Shown here one piece after another: positions 24,355-31,598 of a DNA stretch of 36,881 nucleotides. Source of the DNA: an uncultured Eubacteriales bacterium (GTDB lineage Bacteria; Bacillota; Clostridia; Saccharofermentanales; Fastidiosipilaceae); NCBI GenBank assembly GCA_902373515.1, contig CABKML010000016.1, positions 1 to 36,881 of the forward strand, in the 5' to 3' direction. The notes beneath the pieces were generated by a model. The model was given only the letters and a program-made list of their open reading frames with translations. It was not told the DNA's origin and made no database searches. The stretch's first letter is position 1; each line of letters opens with the position of its first letter. Position numbers and translations under genes: made by a program.

Positions 24355-24404
24355 ATAACAACCACCTGTCACCAAACTACACTAATTATACACTAAACAA
24401 CTAA

Positions 24405-24908
24405 CTAGCTCATATAATCGCGTAAATAATTCCTTAATGTAGCGACACTGAATCCATGCGCTGTCGCTCTTCTAAGTAAAATTCGTAAAATTTTCTGCTT
24501 AGCAGCATAATCACAAGTGTCACTTTTAATTGTCCGCAATAAGTCGCTTGAAGTAGATGATAAATAATCCTCCAGCAAAGAATGCTCATCCACAGTTTGA
24601 AAAAAATCCCGTAAAGCAACTTGAGCACAATTATATTCCACCCCTTTACGCAACAACAAAGCTTGCAAGCCGATTTTCCCATAAGCTCCGGAACGACGAC
24701 ACAAATGTAAAATTCTTTCTGCCGCCGCATAATCGTCAAGATATTTCAGCTCACACAATTCATTGATAAGCGTATTAATCTCGTTTGATTGATAATTTTT
24801 CCGTAACAGATATTGTCGCAGCTTACCGCTTGTCGGATGATATTTAGTTAAATAGGCAAATGCGACTTGCCGCATTTGCCCGGGGTTATTTTTCGACTCG
24901 CAACTCAT
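24405..24908 (-). CDS. recX: regulatory protein RecX
   Basis: Small helical protein that binds RecA filaments and limits their activity. The 167-residue product has the RecX tandem-helix pattern: [20 protein letters not shown], then [17 protein letters not shown] and [19 protein letters not shown]. Its ATG overlaps the recA stop (ATGA), so RecX is made in step with RecA, and it shares the SOS-controlled promoter. Length is normal for short RecX. Confidence 0.9.
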   Translation of the reverse strand: MSCESKNNPGQMRQVAFAYLTKYHPTSGKLRQYLLRKNYQSNEINTLINELCELKYLDDYAAAERILHLCRRSGAYGKIGLQALLLRKGVEYNCAQVALRDFFQTVDEHSLLEDYLSSTSSDLLRTIKSDTCDYAAKQKILRILLRRATAHGFSVATLRNYLRDYMS

Positions 24909-26083
24909 AACTCATCTAATTCTAAAATATCATCCAATATATTACTCTCGGATTTTTCAGTTGCCTGTTCACTCTTTGCTGCATCGCCGGCAGCAGAAGC
25001 TGCAGTTTGGTTGCTACGACTCAATTTTTCGTTAAGTCTGGCATTATCTTCGGCAATTTTAGCTTTAACTTCAGCCATTATCTCTTCACAAACAGCGGGA
25101 TTGTCAATTAAATATTTAACAGCTTTATCCCTGCCTTGACCCAAACGTTCTTCTTTATAGGAGAACCAGGCGCCTGATTTATTGATGATATTATGTTCGA
25201 CTGCAACATCGACAACACAGCTTTCGTTGATGACACCTTTACCGTAAATAACGTCGAATGTAGCTTCCTTGAACGGAGGTGCAACCTTATTCTTAGTAAT
25301 TTTACACCGGGTTCTGGCTCCTATCGGTGTATCGCCCTCTTTCAGAACTTCGCCTTTTCTAATATCCATTCTTACTGAGCTGTAAAATTTCAAAGCACGA
25401 CCGCCGGTTGTAGTTTCAGGATTACCGAACATAACACCGATTTTTTCACGCAATTGATTGATAAAAATAACAATAGTTTTAGACTGCGAAATGCTGGCAG
25501 TTAATTTTCTCAAAGCCTGTGACATTAATCTGGCCTGCAAGCCGACAGAAGAATCGCCCATTTCACCTTCAATTTCAGCTCGAGGTACCAAGGCGGCAAC
25601 AGAGTCGACAACAACTATATCAACTGAACCGGATCGAACCAGATGATCGACAATTTCCAAAGCTTCTTCACCATTATTAGGCTGAGATAAGACAAGATCA
25701 GCAATATTAACACCTAAAGCTTGGGCGTATTCAGGTGAAAGCGCATGCTCGGCGTCAATAATGGCAGCTATACCACCTGCCTTTTGTGCACTGGCAATAC
25801 AATGTAAAGCTACTGTTGTTTTACCGGATGATTCAGGTCCGTAAATTTCGATAATTCTGCCTCGCGGTAATCCACCTACGCCTAAAGCCAAATCAATTGA
25901 AAATATTCCGGTCGGAATAACTGTAATATTCTGTTCCGGCGCTTTTCCTAAAAACATAATTGAACCTGCGCCGAATTTTTTGTCAATTGCAGCCAAAGCC
26001 GCTTTCAAAGCTTCATCACGTTCTTCGTTATCAACTCTTGTTACCGTTTGATTGGATTTAGCATTTTTACTTAATTTAGCCAT
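24905..26083 (-). CDS. recA: recombinase RecA
   Basis: ATP-dependent strand-exchange protein and SOS co-protease. The 392-residue product has Walker [10 protein letters not shown] (82-90), Walker [11 protein letters not shown], the L1/L2 DNA-binding loops (with [22 protein letters not shown]) and [18 protein letters not shown]. It is about 40 residues longer than E. coli RecA owing to a 15-residue N-terminal extension and an Ala/Ser/Glu-rich tail ending in [17 protein letters not shown] lies 6 bases before the ATG. The promoter has an SOS box, and recX and pgsA follow. Confidence 0.98.
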   Translation of the reverse strand: MAKLSKNAKSNQTVTRVDNEERDEALKAALAAIDKKFGAGSIMFLGKAPEQNITVIPTGIFSIDLALGVGGLPRGRIIEIYGPESSGKTTVALHCIASAQKAGGIAAIIDAEHALSPEYAQALGVNIADLVLSQPNNGEEALEIVDHLVRSGSVDIVVVDSVAALVPRAEIEGEMGDSSVGLQARLMSQALRKLTASISQSKTIVIFINQLREKIGVMFGNPETTTGGRALKFYSSVRMDIRKGEVLKEGDTPIGARTRCKITKNKVAPPFKEATFDVIYGKGVINESCVVDVAVEHNIINKSGAWFSYKEERLGQGRDKAVKYLIDNPAVCEEIMAEVKAKIAEDNARLNEKLSRSNQTAASAAGDAAKSEQATEKSESNILDDILELDEL

Positions 26084-26128
26084 ATTACTCCTTTTAGCGT
26101 TCTTAATTAATTATTTCCCCGTTTTACT

Positions 26129-26142
26129 GGAACTTTAGTTCC
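26129..26142. promoter_or_regulatory. LexA (SOS) box at recA
   Basis: GGAAC-TAAA-GTTCC on the minus strand matches the Firmicutes LexA core GAAC-N4-GTTC. It lies 11 bases downstream of the recA -10, across the expected transcription start, so bound LexA would block initiation or escape. lexA itself is not in the window. Confidence 0.85.
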
Positions 26143-26153
26143 GATATAAGCAC

Positions 26154-26162
26154 ATTATATCA
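26154..26162 (-). promoter_or_regulatory. recA: extended -10 promoter of recA
   Basis: TATAAT (26154-26159) preceded by TGA. The -35 position is occupied by the 9-5-9 inverted repeat at 26168-26190 instead of a recognisable hexamer. Confidence 0.7.
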
Positions 26163-26167
26163 CATCT

Positions 26168-26190
26168 AAAATAACCACATAGGTTATTTT
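26168..26190. repeat. 9-5-9 inverted repeat over the recA -35 region
   Basis: AAAATAACC and GGTTATTTT are perfect arms around a 5-base spacer. The centre falls about 20 bases upstream of the -10. It does not match the LexA consensus, so it would be the site of another regulator, or an accidental hairpin. Confidence 0.5.
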
Positions 26191-26268
26191 AATACAAAAA
26201 TTCAAATTAATTCGTTACAAATACTGTCCGGTAAAATATCTTATTTTTGATTTCGCATTTTAACTATT

Positions 26269-26296
26269 AAAAAAGCCGCTGCAGCAGGCAGCGGCT
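26269..26296 (-). terminator. intrinsic terminator of the sortase-like lipoprotein gene
   Basis: On the minus strand AGCCGCTGC and GCAGCGGCT form a perfect 9-base-pair G+C-rich stem around a 5-base loop, followed by six T residues. It ends the gene 22 bases after its stop and isolates recA. Confidence 0.95.
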
Positions 26297-26317
26297 GATA
26301 ATTTCGCCAAAATGTCA

Positions 26318-27340
26318 TTACTTAGTAGTAGCAGCCGGCTTTTCTTCCAAAACAGGTAAGCAAAGGAAGAAGTTAATCACAGGATCTGTGGTTGCATCGT
26401 TACAATATTGAATAACAACACCTTCATAATTAGTACCGAAATACAAAGCGTCGACGACACTGGTACCGTTATCGAAGCAGGCGCCGATATAGGCATTGTA
26501 CTTACTATATTGTTCCTGTTTGGCATCAACAACCTTATACTTGTAAGCATTACCGTCTTTATCTGTAATTTCAAAGACATCGCCTTTGCCGAACTTATTA
26601 ACCCACATATTGTAAGCCACTCTATGTCTGTGACCGTCAAGATAGGTCAATTTGCCGTCATAAGGACTGAATTCCGGACCTACCATTTTGTAAATCATAT
26701 CGCTGGCCGGCTCTTTATAGAAAATATCATTAGAGTACAAGCTGAAATCGCTGACTTTTTCAAACGGGAACTTAAAGTTTTTCCAATAAACCATATTCGG
26801 TTCACGTTTACCTGTTGATTTGAAGTTATCCTTGTTGATAACCTGATCACAAGGTTGTTTAACTTTCATTTCGCCTTCCAAAACAGTTTTCGGATTTTTA
26901 GCCTTCAGGCCCTTAATCGGCTCCTGATCGGTAACATCAGTTTTCACATAGCCGGAATCTTTACCGTGATGAATAAAAGACCAACCGTTAGCCAAGTTTT
27001 GAATGAGATAAATCTTATCATCCTTTTTCACTTTTGCCAAAACTTTAGTATGCTCTTCCGGATATTGATACACATCGCTATCCTTAAGCATTTTTGTTTG
27101 CAGGAAGGGGAAATTATCTCCGTCCTGGTCTTTGACATAATTACGAATCAAGCTGTATTTTAACGGCTTAAAATCATAAGGTTTCGTCTCTTTCTGTTCT
27201 GTCGTTTTCGGATCTGTCGGCAAATTACTCAGTACAATTTTTTTATCCGTAGGCTTTGTCTTGCCCTTACCGCTACAAGCTGCTAACGGCAACAACATTG
27301 TTCCGGCAACAAGAAGTGATAACACTTTAATCTTTCGCAT
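26318..27340 (-). CDS. lipoprotein with SH3-like domain and a sortase-like C-terminal domain
   Basis: A 340-residue predicted lipoprotein: basic start, hydrophobic helix and lipobox LAAC (Cys22), followed by a Lys/Thr/Pro linker. Residues about 75-135 look like a bacterial SH3 domain (KVLAKVKKDDKIYLIQ, GWSFIHH, GYVKTD), often cell-wall binding. The C-terminal part resembles a sortase beta barrel: GHRHRVAYN (His237), GKGDVFEITD, YKYKVVDA, and VVIQYC (Cys313) corresponding to the catalytic LxTC strand. The sortase Arg expected 7-9 residues after the Cys is not obvious, so activity is doubtful. This assignment is pattern-based and moderate. AAGGGAG lies 9 bases before the ATG. It is a single-gene unit ended by a strong terminator. 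Confidence 0.7.
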   Translation of the reverse strand: MRKIKVLSLLVAGTMLLPLAACSGKGKTKPTDKKIVLSNLPTDPKTTEQKETKPYDFKPLKYSLIRNYVKDQDGDNFPFLQTKMLKDSDVYQYPEEHTKVLAKVKKDDKIYLIQNLANGWSFIHHGKDSGYVKTDVTDQEPIKGLKAKNPKTVLEGEMKVKQPCDQVINKDNFKSTGKREPNMVYWKNFKFPFEKVSDFSLYSNDIFYKEPASDMIYKMVGPEFSPYDGKLTYLDGHRHRVAYNMWVNKFGKGDVFEITDKDGNAYKYKVVDAKQEQYSKYNAYIGACFDNGTSVVDALYFGTNYEGVVIQYCNDATTDPVINFFLCLPVLEEKPAATTK

Positions 27341-27362
27341 TGTAATAACTCCCTTTTCTCAA

Positions 27363-27400
27363 TAAAATATACGCCATTACCATAAGCTGCGTATATTTTA
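27363..27400. repeat. 12-14-12 inverted repeat in the lipoprotein promoter
   Basis: TAAAATATACGC (27363-27374) and its exact reverse complement (27389-27400) flank a 14-base spacer. The right arm covers the candidate -10 TATACG (27390-27395), and the left arm lies near the start of transcription. It is a good operator candidate, or a 5' hairpin if transcription starts farther upstream. Confidence 0.6.
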
Positions 27401-27418
27401 CAGTATTTTAATTGTCAT
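27390..27418 (-). promoter_or_regulatory. candidate promoter of the lipoprotein gene
   Basis: ATGACA (27413-27418) and TATACG (27390-27395) are 17 bases apart on the minus strand. A separate TATAAT at 27434-27439 has a poor -35 and is a second possibility. The spacer contains ATACTGTAAA, also found at the next promoter (28831-28852). Confidence 0.45.
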
Positions 27419-27486
27419 AATAACTTCAAGTTTATTATATTTTTGTAACACGCCTAAGTTCTTTCATAATAGCAGTAATTTATAAA

Positions 27487-28803
27487 TCAAATAATTTGCA
27501 AAAAATAAGTCTTAAGATAGGCTGTTTCCGGCATTGACAGCAATATAGGATGGTCCGGGGCCTGTTCTTTGCGAGCCAGCAATTTAAGTTTTACATCAGC
27601 CATCCGTGCCGCTTCAGCCAACATTTTGCTAAAATCTGCTTCCGGCATAAAATGGCTGCAGGACGTCGTCACAAGGTATCCTCCGCGCGGTAAAAGGCGC
27701 ATTGCCTGATAATTAATATTCAGGTATCCCTTGTATGCGGAATTCTTAACTTCACGCGTTTTAGCAAAAGCCGGCGGATCCAAAAGTATCATATCAAACT
27801 TGCCCAATGCTGCCGCTTTATCCCAATCTTCACCCGTGCGATGTTCATTCAAAGCGGTAAGCAGGTTAAAAACATCCGCTTTCATCCAAGTTATTTTCCG
27901 ACTGTCCAACGCCGGATTCAACGCAGCATTAATTTTAGCCTGATTCAGAGCAGTAGTGCTGATATCAACTGCTAAAACATGTTCAGCGCCGCCTTTCAGA
28001 GCATTTAAAGCAAATGAACCTGTATGTGTAAAGCATTCCAGCACATTTTTACCGGCGGCAATTCTTTGCAAAAACAGGCGATTTTCCCTTTGATCTAAAA
28101 AATAGCCGGTTTTTTGGCCGTTAACAAAATCAACGCTGAAATTAATACCATTTTCAACAATTCCGACCGGAAGTAACTCTTTTTCTTTATCGGCGGAAGC
28201 TGCAGCGCAATAACGCAAACCGGCAAAAGTTTCCAAACCTTCTTTGGCCCGTAAAGGTCCGAGGCTTTTTTCGTATACCAAACGTATACGGATAGAATAT
28301 TCTTCTCGTAACAGTTGTAATAATTGAGCTTGTAATTCCGGCCAGATTTTAGCAATTCCTAAGGAAAAAATCTCAATAACTAAAACATCGTTGAAGCGAT
28401 CACATGTTAATCCCGGAAATCCGTCAGCTTCACCGTAAATCAAGCGACAAGCTCCTTCTGCGTTCAGTAATTTTAATTGTTTGCGATACTCAACAGCATA
28501 ACGCAAGCGCCTTAACCAAAAAGCACTGTCAAATGTTTCATTACGATTATTGCTCAATAGACGTACTGCAATTTGCCCGGCGGCATTATAAAAGCCGCTG
28601 CCGAGGTAGGTACCTTTTCTGCTGAAAACATCAACTATATCTCCGCTGCTCCAAGCTGATTGGAAATCGCCGTTCAATGAATCGGATAAGTCATTGCGAT
28701 ACAACCAGAGATGACCTCCGTTCAACCAGGCAACTCCTTTATCAGAGGCAATAATAGGCGGAAATTTCGCTTTTTGTAATCTATCGTTAAATTTATCCGT
28801 CAT
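27487..28803 (-). CDS. class I rRNA methyltransferase, RlmI/YwbD family
   Basis: A 438-residue S-adenosylmethionine-dependent methyltransferase with an N-terminal PUA-like domain (GVAWLNGGHLWLYRND) and a C-terminal Rossmann domain: VLECFTHTGSFALNALKGGAEHVLAVDIS binds SAM, in order, and MILLDPPAF is motif IV. E. coli RlmI makes m5C1962 in 23S rRNA; the exact target in this organism is not shown. Family members are near 395 residues, so this one is slightly long, mostly at the N terminus and around DKAAALGKF. No terminator is obvious after the stop. The promoter overlaps an ACTGTAAA palindrome. Confidence 0.9.
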   Translation of the reverse strand: MTDKFNDRLQKAKFPPIIASDKGVAWLNGGHLWLYRNDLSDSLNGDFQSAWSSGDIVDVFSRKGTYLGSGFYNAAGQIAVRLLSNNRNETFDSAFWLRRLRYAVEYRKQLKLLNAEGACRLIYGEADGFPGLTCDRFNDVLVIEIFSLGIAKIWPELQAQLLQLLREEYSIRIRLVYEKSLGPLRAKEGLETFAGLRYCAAASADKEKELLPVGIVENGINFSVDFVNGQKTGYFLDQRENRLFLQRIAAGKNVLECFTHTGSFALNALKGGAEHVLAVDISTTALNQAKINAALNPALDSRKITWMKADVFNLLTALNEHRTGEDWDKAAALGKFDMILLDPPAFAKTREVKNSAYKGYLNINYQAMRLLPRGGYLVTTSCSHFMPEADFSKMLAEAARMADVKLKLLARKEQAPDHPILLSMPETAYLKTYFLQII

Positions 28804-28830
28804 GTTCTATCTCTTTTCCCTTTTCTAATT

Positions 28831-28852
28831 ACTGTAAAGTTAAATTTACAGT
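28831..28852. promoter_or_regulatory. ACTGTAAA palindrome over the methyltransferase -10
   Basis: ACTGTAAA (28831-28838) and TTTACAGT (28845-28852) are perfect arms with a 6-base spacer, overlapping the -10 (28843-28848). The half-site recurs at 27396-27403 in the next promoter downstream. Confidence 0.5.
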
Positions 28853-28871
28853 ATCTTAATAAGAATGACAA
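28843..28871 (-). promoter_or_regulatory. promoter of the RlmI-type methyltransferase
   Basis: TTGTCA (28866-28871) and TAAATT (28843-28848) are 17 bases apart on the minus strand, 40 bases before the ATG. Confidence 0.55.
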
Positions 28872-28897
28872 CCTTTATCTAACTTTGTCTCTTAACA

Positions 28898-28916
28898 TAT
28901 AAGCATACCATATAAA
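28898..28916 (+). promoter_or_regulatory. possible promoter of the candidate small RNA
   Basis: Two -10-like elements, TATAAG (28898-28903) and TATAAA (28911-28916), precede the first hairpin on the plus strand. TTATCT (28875-28880) lies 17 bases before the first. Neither -35 is strong. Confidence 0.35.
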
Positions 28917-28921
28917 CAGAA

Positions 28922-29009
28922 ATGAATAACACCCCCCTTAAATGTTATTCATACCCTCTCTTAACCCCCTAAGAGTTGTGCTCGATTCGGTATGATCGAG
29001 CACTTTTTT
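28922..29009 (+). ncRNA. candidate small RNA with two C-rich hairpin loops
   Basis: Three successive hairpins are seen on the plus strand. Stem 1 is ten perfect pairs (28922-28931 with 28943-28952) and its loop begins with six C residues. Stem 2 is six perfect pairs (28958-28963 with 28970-28975) with the loop ACCCCC. The third is a terminator, nine pairs plus six T. No ORF with a ribosome binding site lies within it, and it stands in the only gene-free stretch over 300 bases. C-rich unpaired loops are the seed regions of several Firmicutes regulatory RNAs, such as RsaE, that pair with Shine-Dalgarno sequences. The rest of 28804-29111 holds the methyltransferase promoter (28831-28871) and nothing else I can identify. 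Confidence 0.6.
28978..29009 (+). terminator. intrinsic terminator on the plus strand
   Basis: GTGCTCGAT and ATCGAGCAC form a perfect 9-base-pair stem around an 8-base loop, followed by six T residues. On the minus strand there is no T-tract, so it acts on plus-strand transcripts. No plus-strand gene lies upstream except the candidate small RNA. Confidence 0.9.
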
Positions 29010-29111
29010 ATGTCACTTTTTCTGACGACATAAGCCGCCAACGTCTTTCTGCAAGGACGAAAAAAGCTCCGGTTGCTACTCGCTGCTACTCCAAGAAAAA
29101 GATCAAGTTCA

Positions 29112-30098
29112 TTACTTGTCTTCCTTTTCCTCGTTATTTCTACGAATTTTATGCTTCGTCAAATAACCGCGTAATCTTCTTAAAGCTTGCGACTTGGTAA
29201 TCGGTAAAATGCTTAAGAATCGAGCTTTGGCATCCTCATCAAATTTTTCGTCTTTATTCTTCAACGGTGTTTCCAATAACTCCGGATTAAGAAGATATTT
29301 ATTCAAGTGTTTCAAGCTTTTCACCAAATAATAACCGTCACATATACGTTCATCAATGGTAAAAGCCAATTCCAGTGATTTGCGCCAATCAAGTTCGCCG
29401 TTCTCATAGAAAGGATATTTTTTCAGTCTGCCCACGGTTAAAAAGATACTGCACGTTCCCATTTCATATAAATGATGGAAAACGGCATCGCCGCCTATTG
29501 TACCTAAATGAGAAATAAATACGGAAGAATAAAAAGGAAATTGCTGAATTGCCGCCTTAGGAGCCAATCCGTAATAGTCCAGGCACCTATAAATGGCAAA
29601 AACCGTACTGATAATACAGCGTGGCATTTTCAAAAGCCACAAAATCGCTTTATCGTCCAAATTCTCTTTGCCGCTGCGCAACAATTTATTTGTTGTATCC
29701 ATTTTTTCGGCAATAGTAAATAAATCATCATGGTCATCGAATTTCAGTCGGGCAACCGACTCATTCCCCTCGTCAGTTAAACTGTCTTTTACCACATAGA
29801 GAATTTCAAAACTGTTACGTTGATAAAGGCGACGTCCGGCGACGAAGCGATTCATTTTAGGCCTTTCGGACATGGTGCGTTGAATCGCGGCAACTAAGAC
29901 ATTGAAAAAAGTTATTTTAATTCCCTGGCGTCTTTTACTTTTTATATAATCACCGATCGCTTCGTAAGGTATATGATACTTATAAAAAATTTGTGATTCT
30001 ATTCTTGAGCGCATCATATACGGAATGATCAGATTCATCGGATCACCGTCGTTAACTAAATATCCGTCCGGGCGTTGCCTTCTAAAACCAAAAGCCAT
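29112..30098 (-). CDS. 2-oxoacid dehydrogenase E2-like acyltransferase-fold protein, altered active site
   Basis: A 328-residue protein matching the catalytic domain of E2 acyltransferases and chloramphenicol acetyltransferase, without lipoyl or E1/E3-binding domains. Recognisable parts are RPKMNRFVAGRRLYQRN (80-95), SVFISHLGTIGG (192-203) and the active-site region TIDERICDGYYLV (247-259). The E2 motif is DHRxxDG; here His is Glu250, while D254 and G255 remain. Normal thioester chemistry is thus unlikely. The C terminus is Lys/Glu-rich. It lies 1 base after the hexokinase gene with AAGAAGGA as ribosome binding site, so the two form an operon. The role is unknown. Confidence 0.78.
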   Translation of the reverse strand: MAFGFRRQRPDGYLVNDGDPMNLIIPYMMRSRIESQIFYKYHIPYEAIGDYIKSKRRQGIKITFFNVLVAAIQRTMSERPKMNRFVAGRRLYQRNSFEILYVVKDSLTDEGNESVARLKFDDHDDLFTIAEKMDTTNKLLRSGKENLDDKAILWLLKMPRCIISTVFAIYRCLDYYGLAPKAAIQQFPFYSSVFISHLGTIGGDAVFHHLYEMGTCSIFLTVGRLKKYPFYENGELDWRKSLELAFTIDERICDGYYLVKSLKHLNKYLLNPELLETPLKNKDEKFDEDAKARFLSILPITKSQALRRLRGYLTKHKIRRNNEEKEDK

Positions 30099-30099
30099 A

Positions 30100-31452
30100 T
30101 CAATCCTTCTTATTTGTTAAAGCAGCAATAGCCGCTCCTACTAAATTACCGTTTTCTGTCTTGTTAAGTTTAACATATAAATGTAATTCATTATTGATGA
30201 AACTTCTAATATAATAAGCCATCTTACTTTGAATTAATAAAGACTTATAATATGTAGAACCGTCTATAGTAACTACTGTAGGTTTGAGCGGATTTTTGCC
30301 GGTATCAGCTTTAACTAAAGCTGCAGCCAACGCCACAACCGCATATTTGGAGGCTCTTTCGAAAACATTGTCAATCAGATAATATAAGATGCTTCGATCA
30401 ATATCATTGGCACATGCCTGACTTAATTTGCCCTGGCCGAAAGGAGAACGCATATAATCATCCAAATCTTTCGTTGTAACTTGAGATATATGTTCAAAAT
30501 TAGTTACAAAAAAAGTACTGAATAAATGTTCTTCAATTGCCCGGCGAATTATATACAGGCTTAATAAACCCAAATAGCGCCCGGAAATGCGTTTTTCAAA
30601 TAAAGAATGTCCCGGATCGCTTGTTCCTTCATCCATCTCCTGCTCAATTGCGGAAGTTTGTAATGGACAATAATAACCGCTTTCAGTATTGATAATCATC
30701 CGACCGCTTAAGACTTCCGGGCTGACGGACTTTCTTATTTTTACTATATCATTTGAAGTTTCAACATAAGCCAAATTAATACCGGTTCCTAAAATATAAC
30801 CGATGAATGAATCATAAACTTCTTCACTCAAGAAAGCTCTACCGCCTAACAGAGCCGCAACCGTATCGTTCAAAATACAAATATTTTTGTCAAAAGGTAA
30901 ATTGTGCCGTTTAAGAGCCTCTTTCAAATCTACCCCGATCAAACTTCCGACTACCTCCGGCGCTCTGACTTCTTTGGTGAAGCTCAAAACTCTACCGTCT
31001 CTATTTGCCGTAATTTCTGCCGGATAACTGAAACAAAAACCTATATTATCACTTAAATTTATGACCGGTCGCAAAAATTCAACAATCTTATCGTAAAATT
31101 CAAGTTTACTTAATTCACCGTCGGAACCGGGCATCGGATAAACTTCATAATTGGTAATTTCCGGTTCACGATCACTATGCATAGTTAATACCGCTACCCG
31201 AAAATTAGTACCTCCGGCATCTAGAACAATACAGGGCTTTTCAAAAGGTACTTTATTTTCTATGTCGATAAACGTCGGTAACATTGCTAACGGCATCACC
31301 CCTCGTTCCTGCGCCTTTTGATCGGCTTCTTGCTCCGGCAGCAATCCGAGTGACATAGACAAGAGAAAGTGTTCCAACTCGGCACTTAAATCTACTTTAT
31401 CGGCATCTAAATCATATTTTTGCAAAAATGCTTGTACTTTTGATTTGGTCAT
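30100..31452 (-). CDS. eukaryote-type hexokinase
   Basis: Phosphorylates a hexose with ATP; glucose is likely but not certain. The 450-residue product follows the eukaryotic hexokinase family, not the bacterial glucokinase or ROK families: LDAGGTNFRVAVL (77-89) binds phosphate, GFCFSYPAE (138-146) matches the GFTFSFP motif, LNDTVAALLGG carries the catalytic base Asp196, then GYILGTGINLAYVE, INTESG, FEKRISGRYLGLLSLYII and TIDGSTYYKS. These motifs are in the eukaryotic order and the length equals a single hexokinase domain. GAGGTG lies 5 bases before the ATG. Related hexokinases occur in some anaerobic Firmicutes, so horizontal origin is possible but not shown. Confidence 0.88.
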   Translation of the reverse strand: MTKSKVQAFLQKYDLDADKVDLSAELEHFLLSMSLGLLPEQEADQKAQERGVMPLAMLPTFIDIENKVPFEKPCIVLDAGGTNFRVAVLTMHSDREPEITNYEVYPMPGSDGELSKLEFYDKIVEFLRPVINLSDNIGFCFSYPAEITANRDGRVLSFTKEVRAPEVVGSLIGVDLKEALKRHNLPFDKNICILNDTVAALLGGRAFLSEEVYDSFIGYILGTGINLAYVETSNDIVKIRKSVSPEVLSGRMIINTESGYYCPLQTSAIEQEMDEGTSDPGHSLFEKRISGRYLGLLSLYIIRRAIEEHLFSTFFVTNFEHISQVTTKDLDDYMRSPFGQGKLSQACANDIDRSILYYLIDNVFERASKYAVVALAAALVKADTGKNPLKPTVVTIDGSTYYKSLLIQSKMAYYIRSFINNELHLYVKLNKTENGNLVGAAIAALTNKKD

Positions 31453-31497
31453 TCTTCACCTCATAGTTTATACTTTATTTAAGGTTTATTAGCACTA

Positions 31498-31526
31498 ATT
31501 ATATAAGAGTAAAATCTAAATTTAAA
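31498..31526 (-). promoter_or_regulatory. candidate promoter of hexokinase
   Basis: TATAAT (31498-31503) and TTTAAA (31521-31526) are 17 bases apart on the minus strand, 45 bases before the ATG. Confidence 0.5.
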
Positions 31527-31535
31527 GTATGTATC

Positions 31536-31548
31536 GAGATTTTATCTC
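31536..31548. repeat. short inverted repeat between divergent promoters
   Basis: GAGAT and ATCTC flank TTT midway between the hexokinase and oxidoreductase promoters. It could be a shared operator, but the arms are only 5 bases. Confidence 0.25.
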
Positions 31549-31554
31549 CAAATT

Positions 31555-31565
31555 TATAATATAAT
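31555..31565 (+). promoter_or_regulatory. -10 region of the oxidoreductase-peptidase operon
   Basis: Two overlapping TATAAT hexamers (31555-31560 and 31560-31565) on the plus strand, about 34-39 bases before the start codon. The -35 is not recognisable. Confidence 0.5.
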
Positions 31566-31598
31566 TCACTTTAACACCGAAAGGATGGTAGCAGACAA

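Noticed and set aside
24385..24390. TATAAT upstream of pgsA
   Set aside because: There is no acceptable -35 and the gene can be transcribed from recA; listed only as a weak possibility.
29060..29105. Possible terminator of the E2-like gene (GGAGC followed by six T on the minus strand)
   Set aside because: No stable stem precedes the T-run; the nearby repeats GAGTAGC are direct, not inverted.
28976..29200. 74-codon plus-strand ORF in the gene-free stretch
   Set aside because: It starts inside the terminator hairpin, has no ribosome binding site and runs antisense into the E2-like gene.
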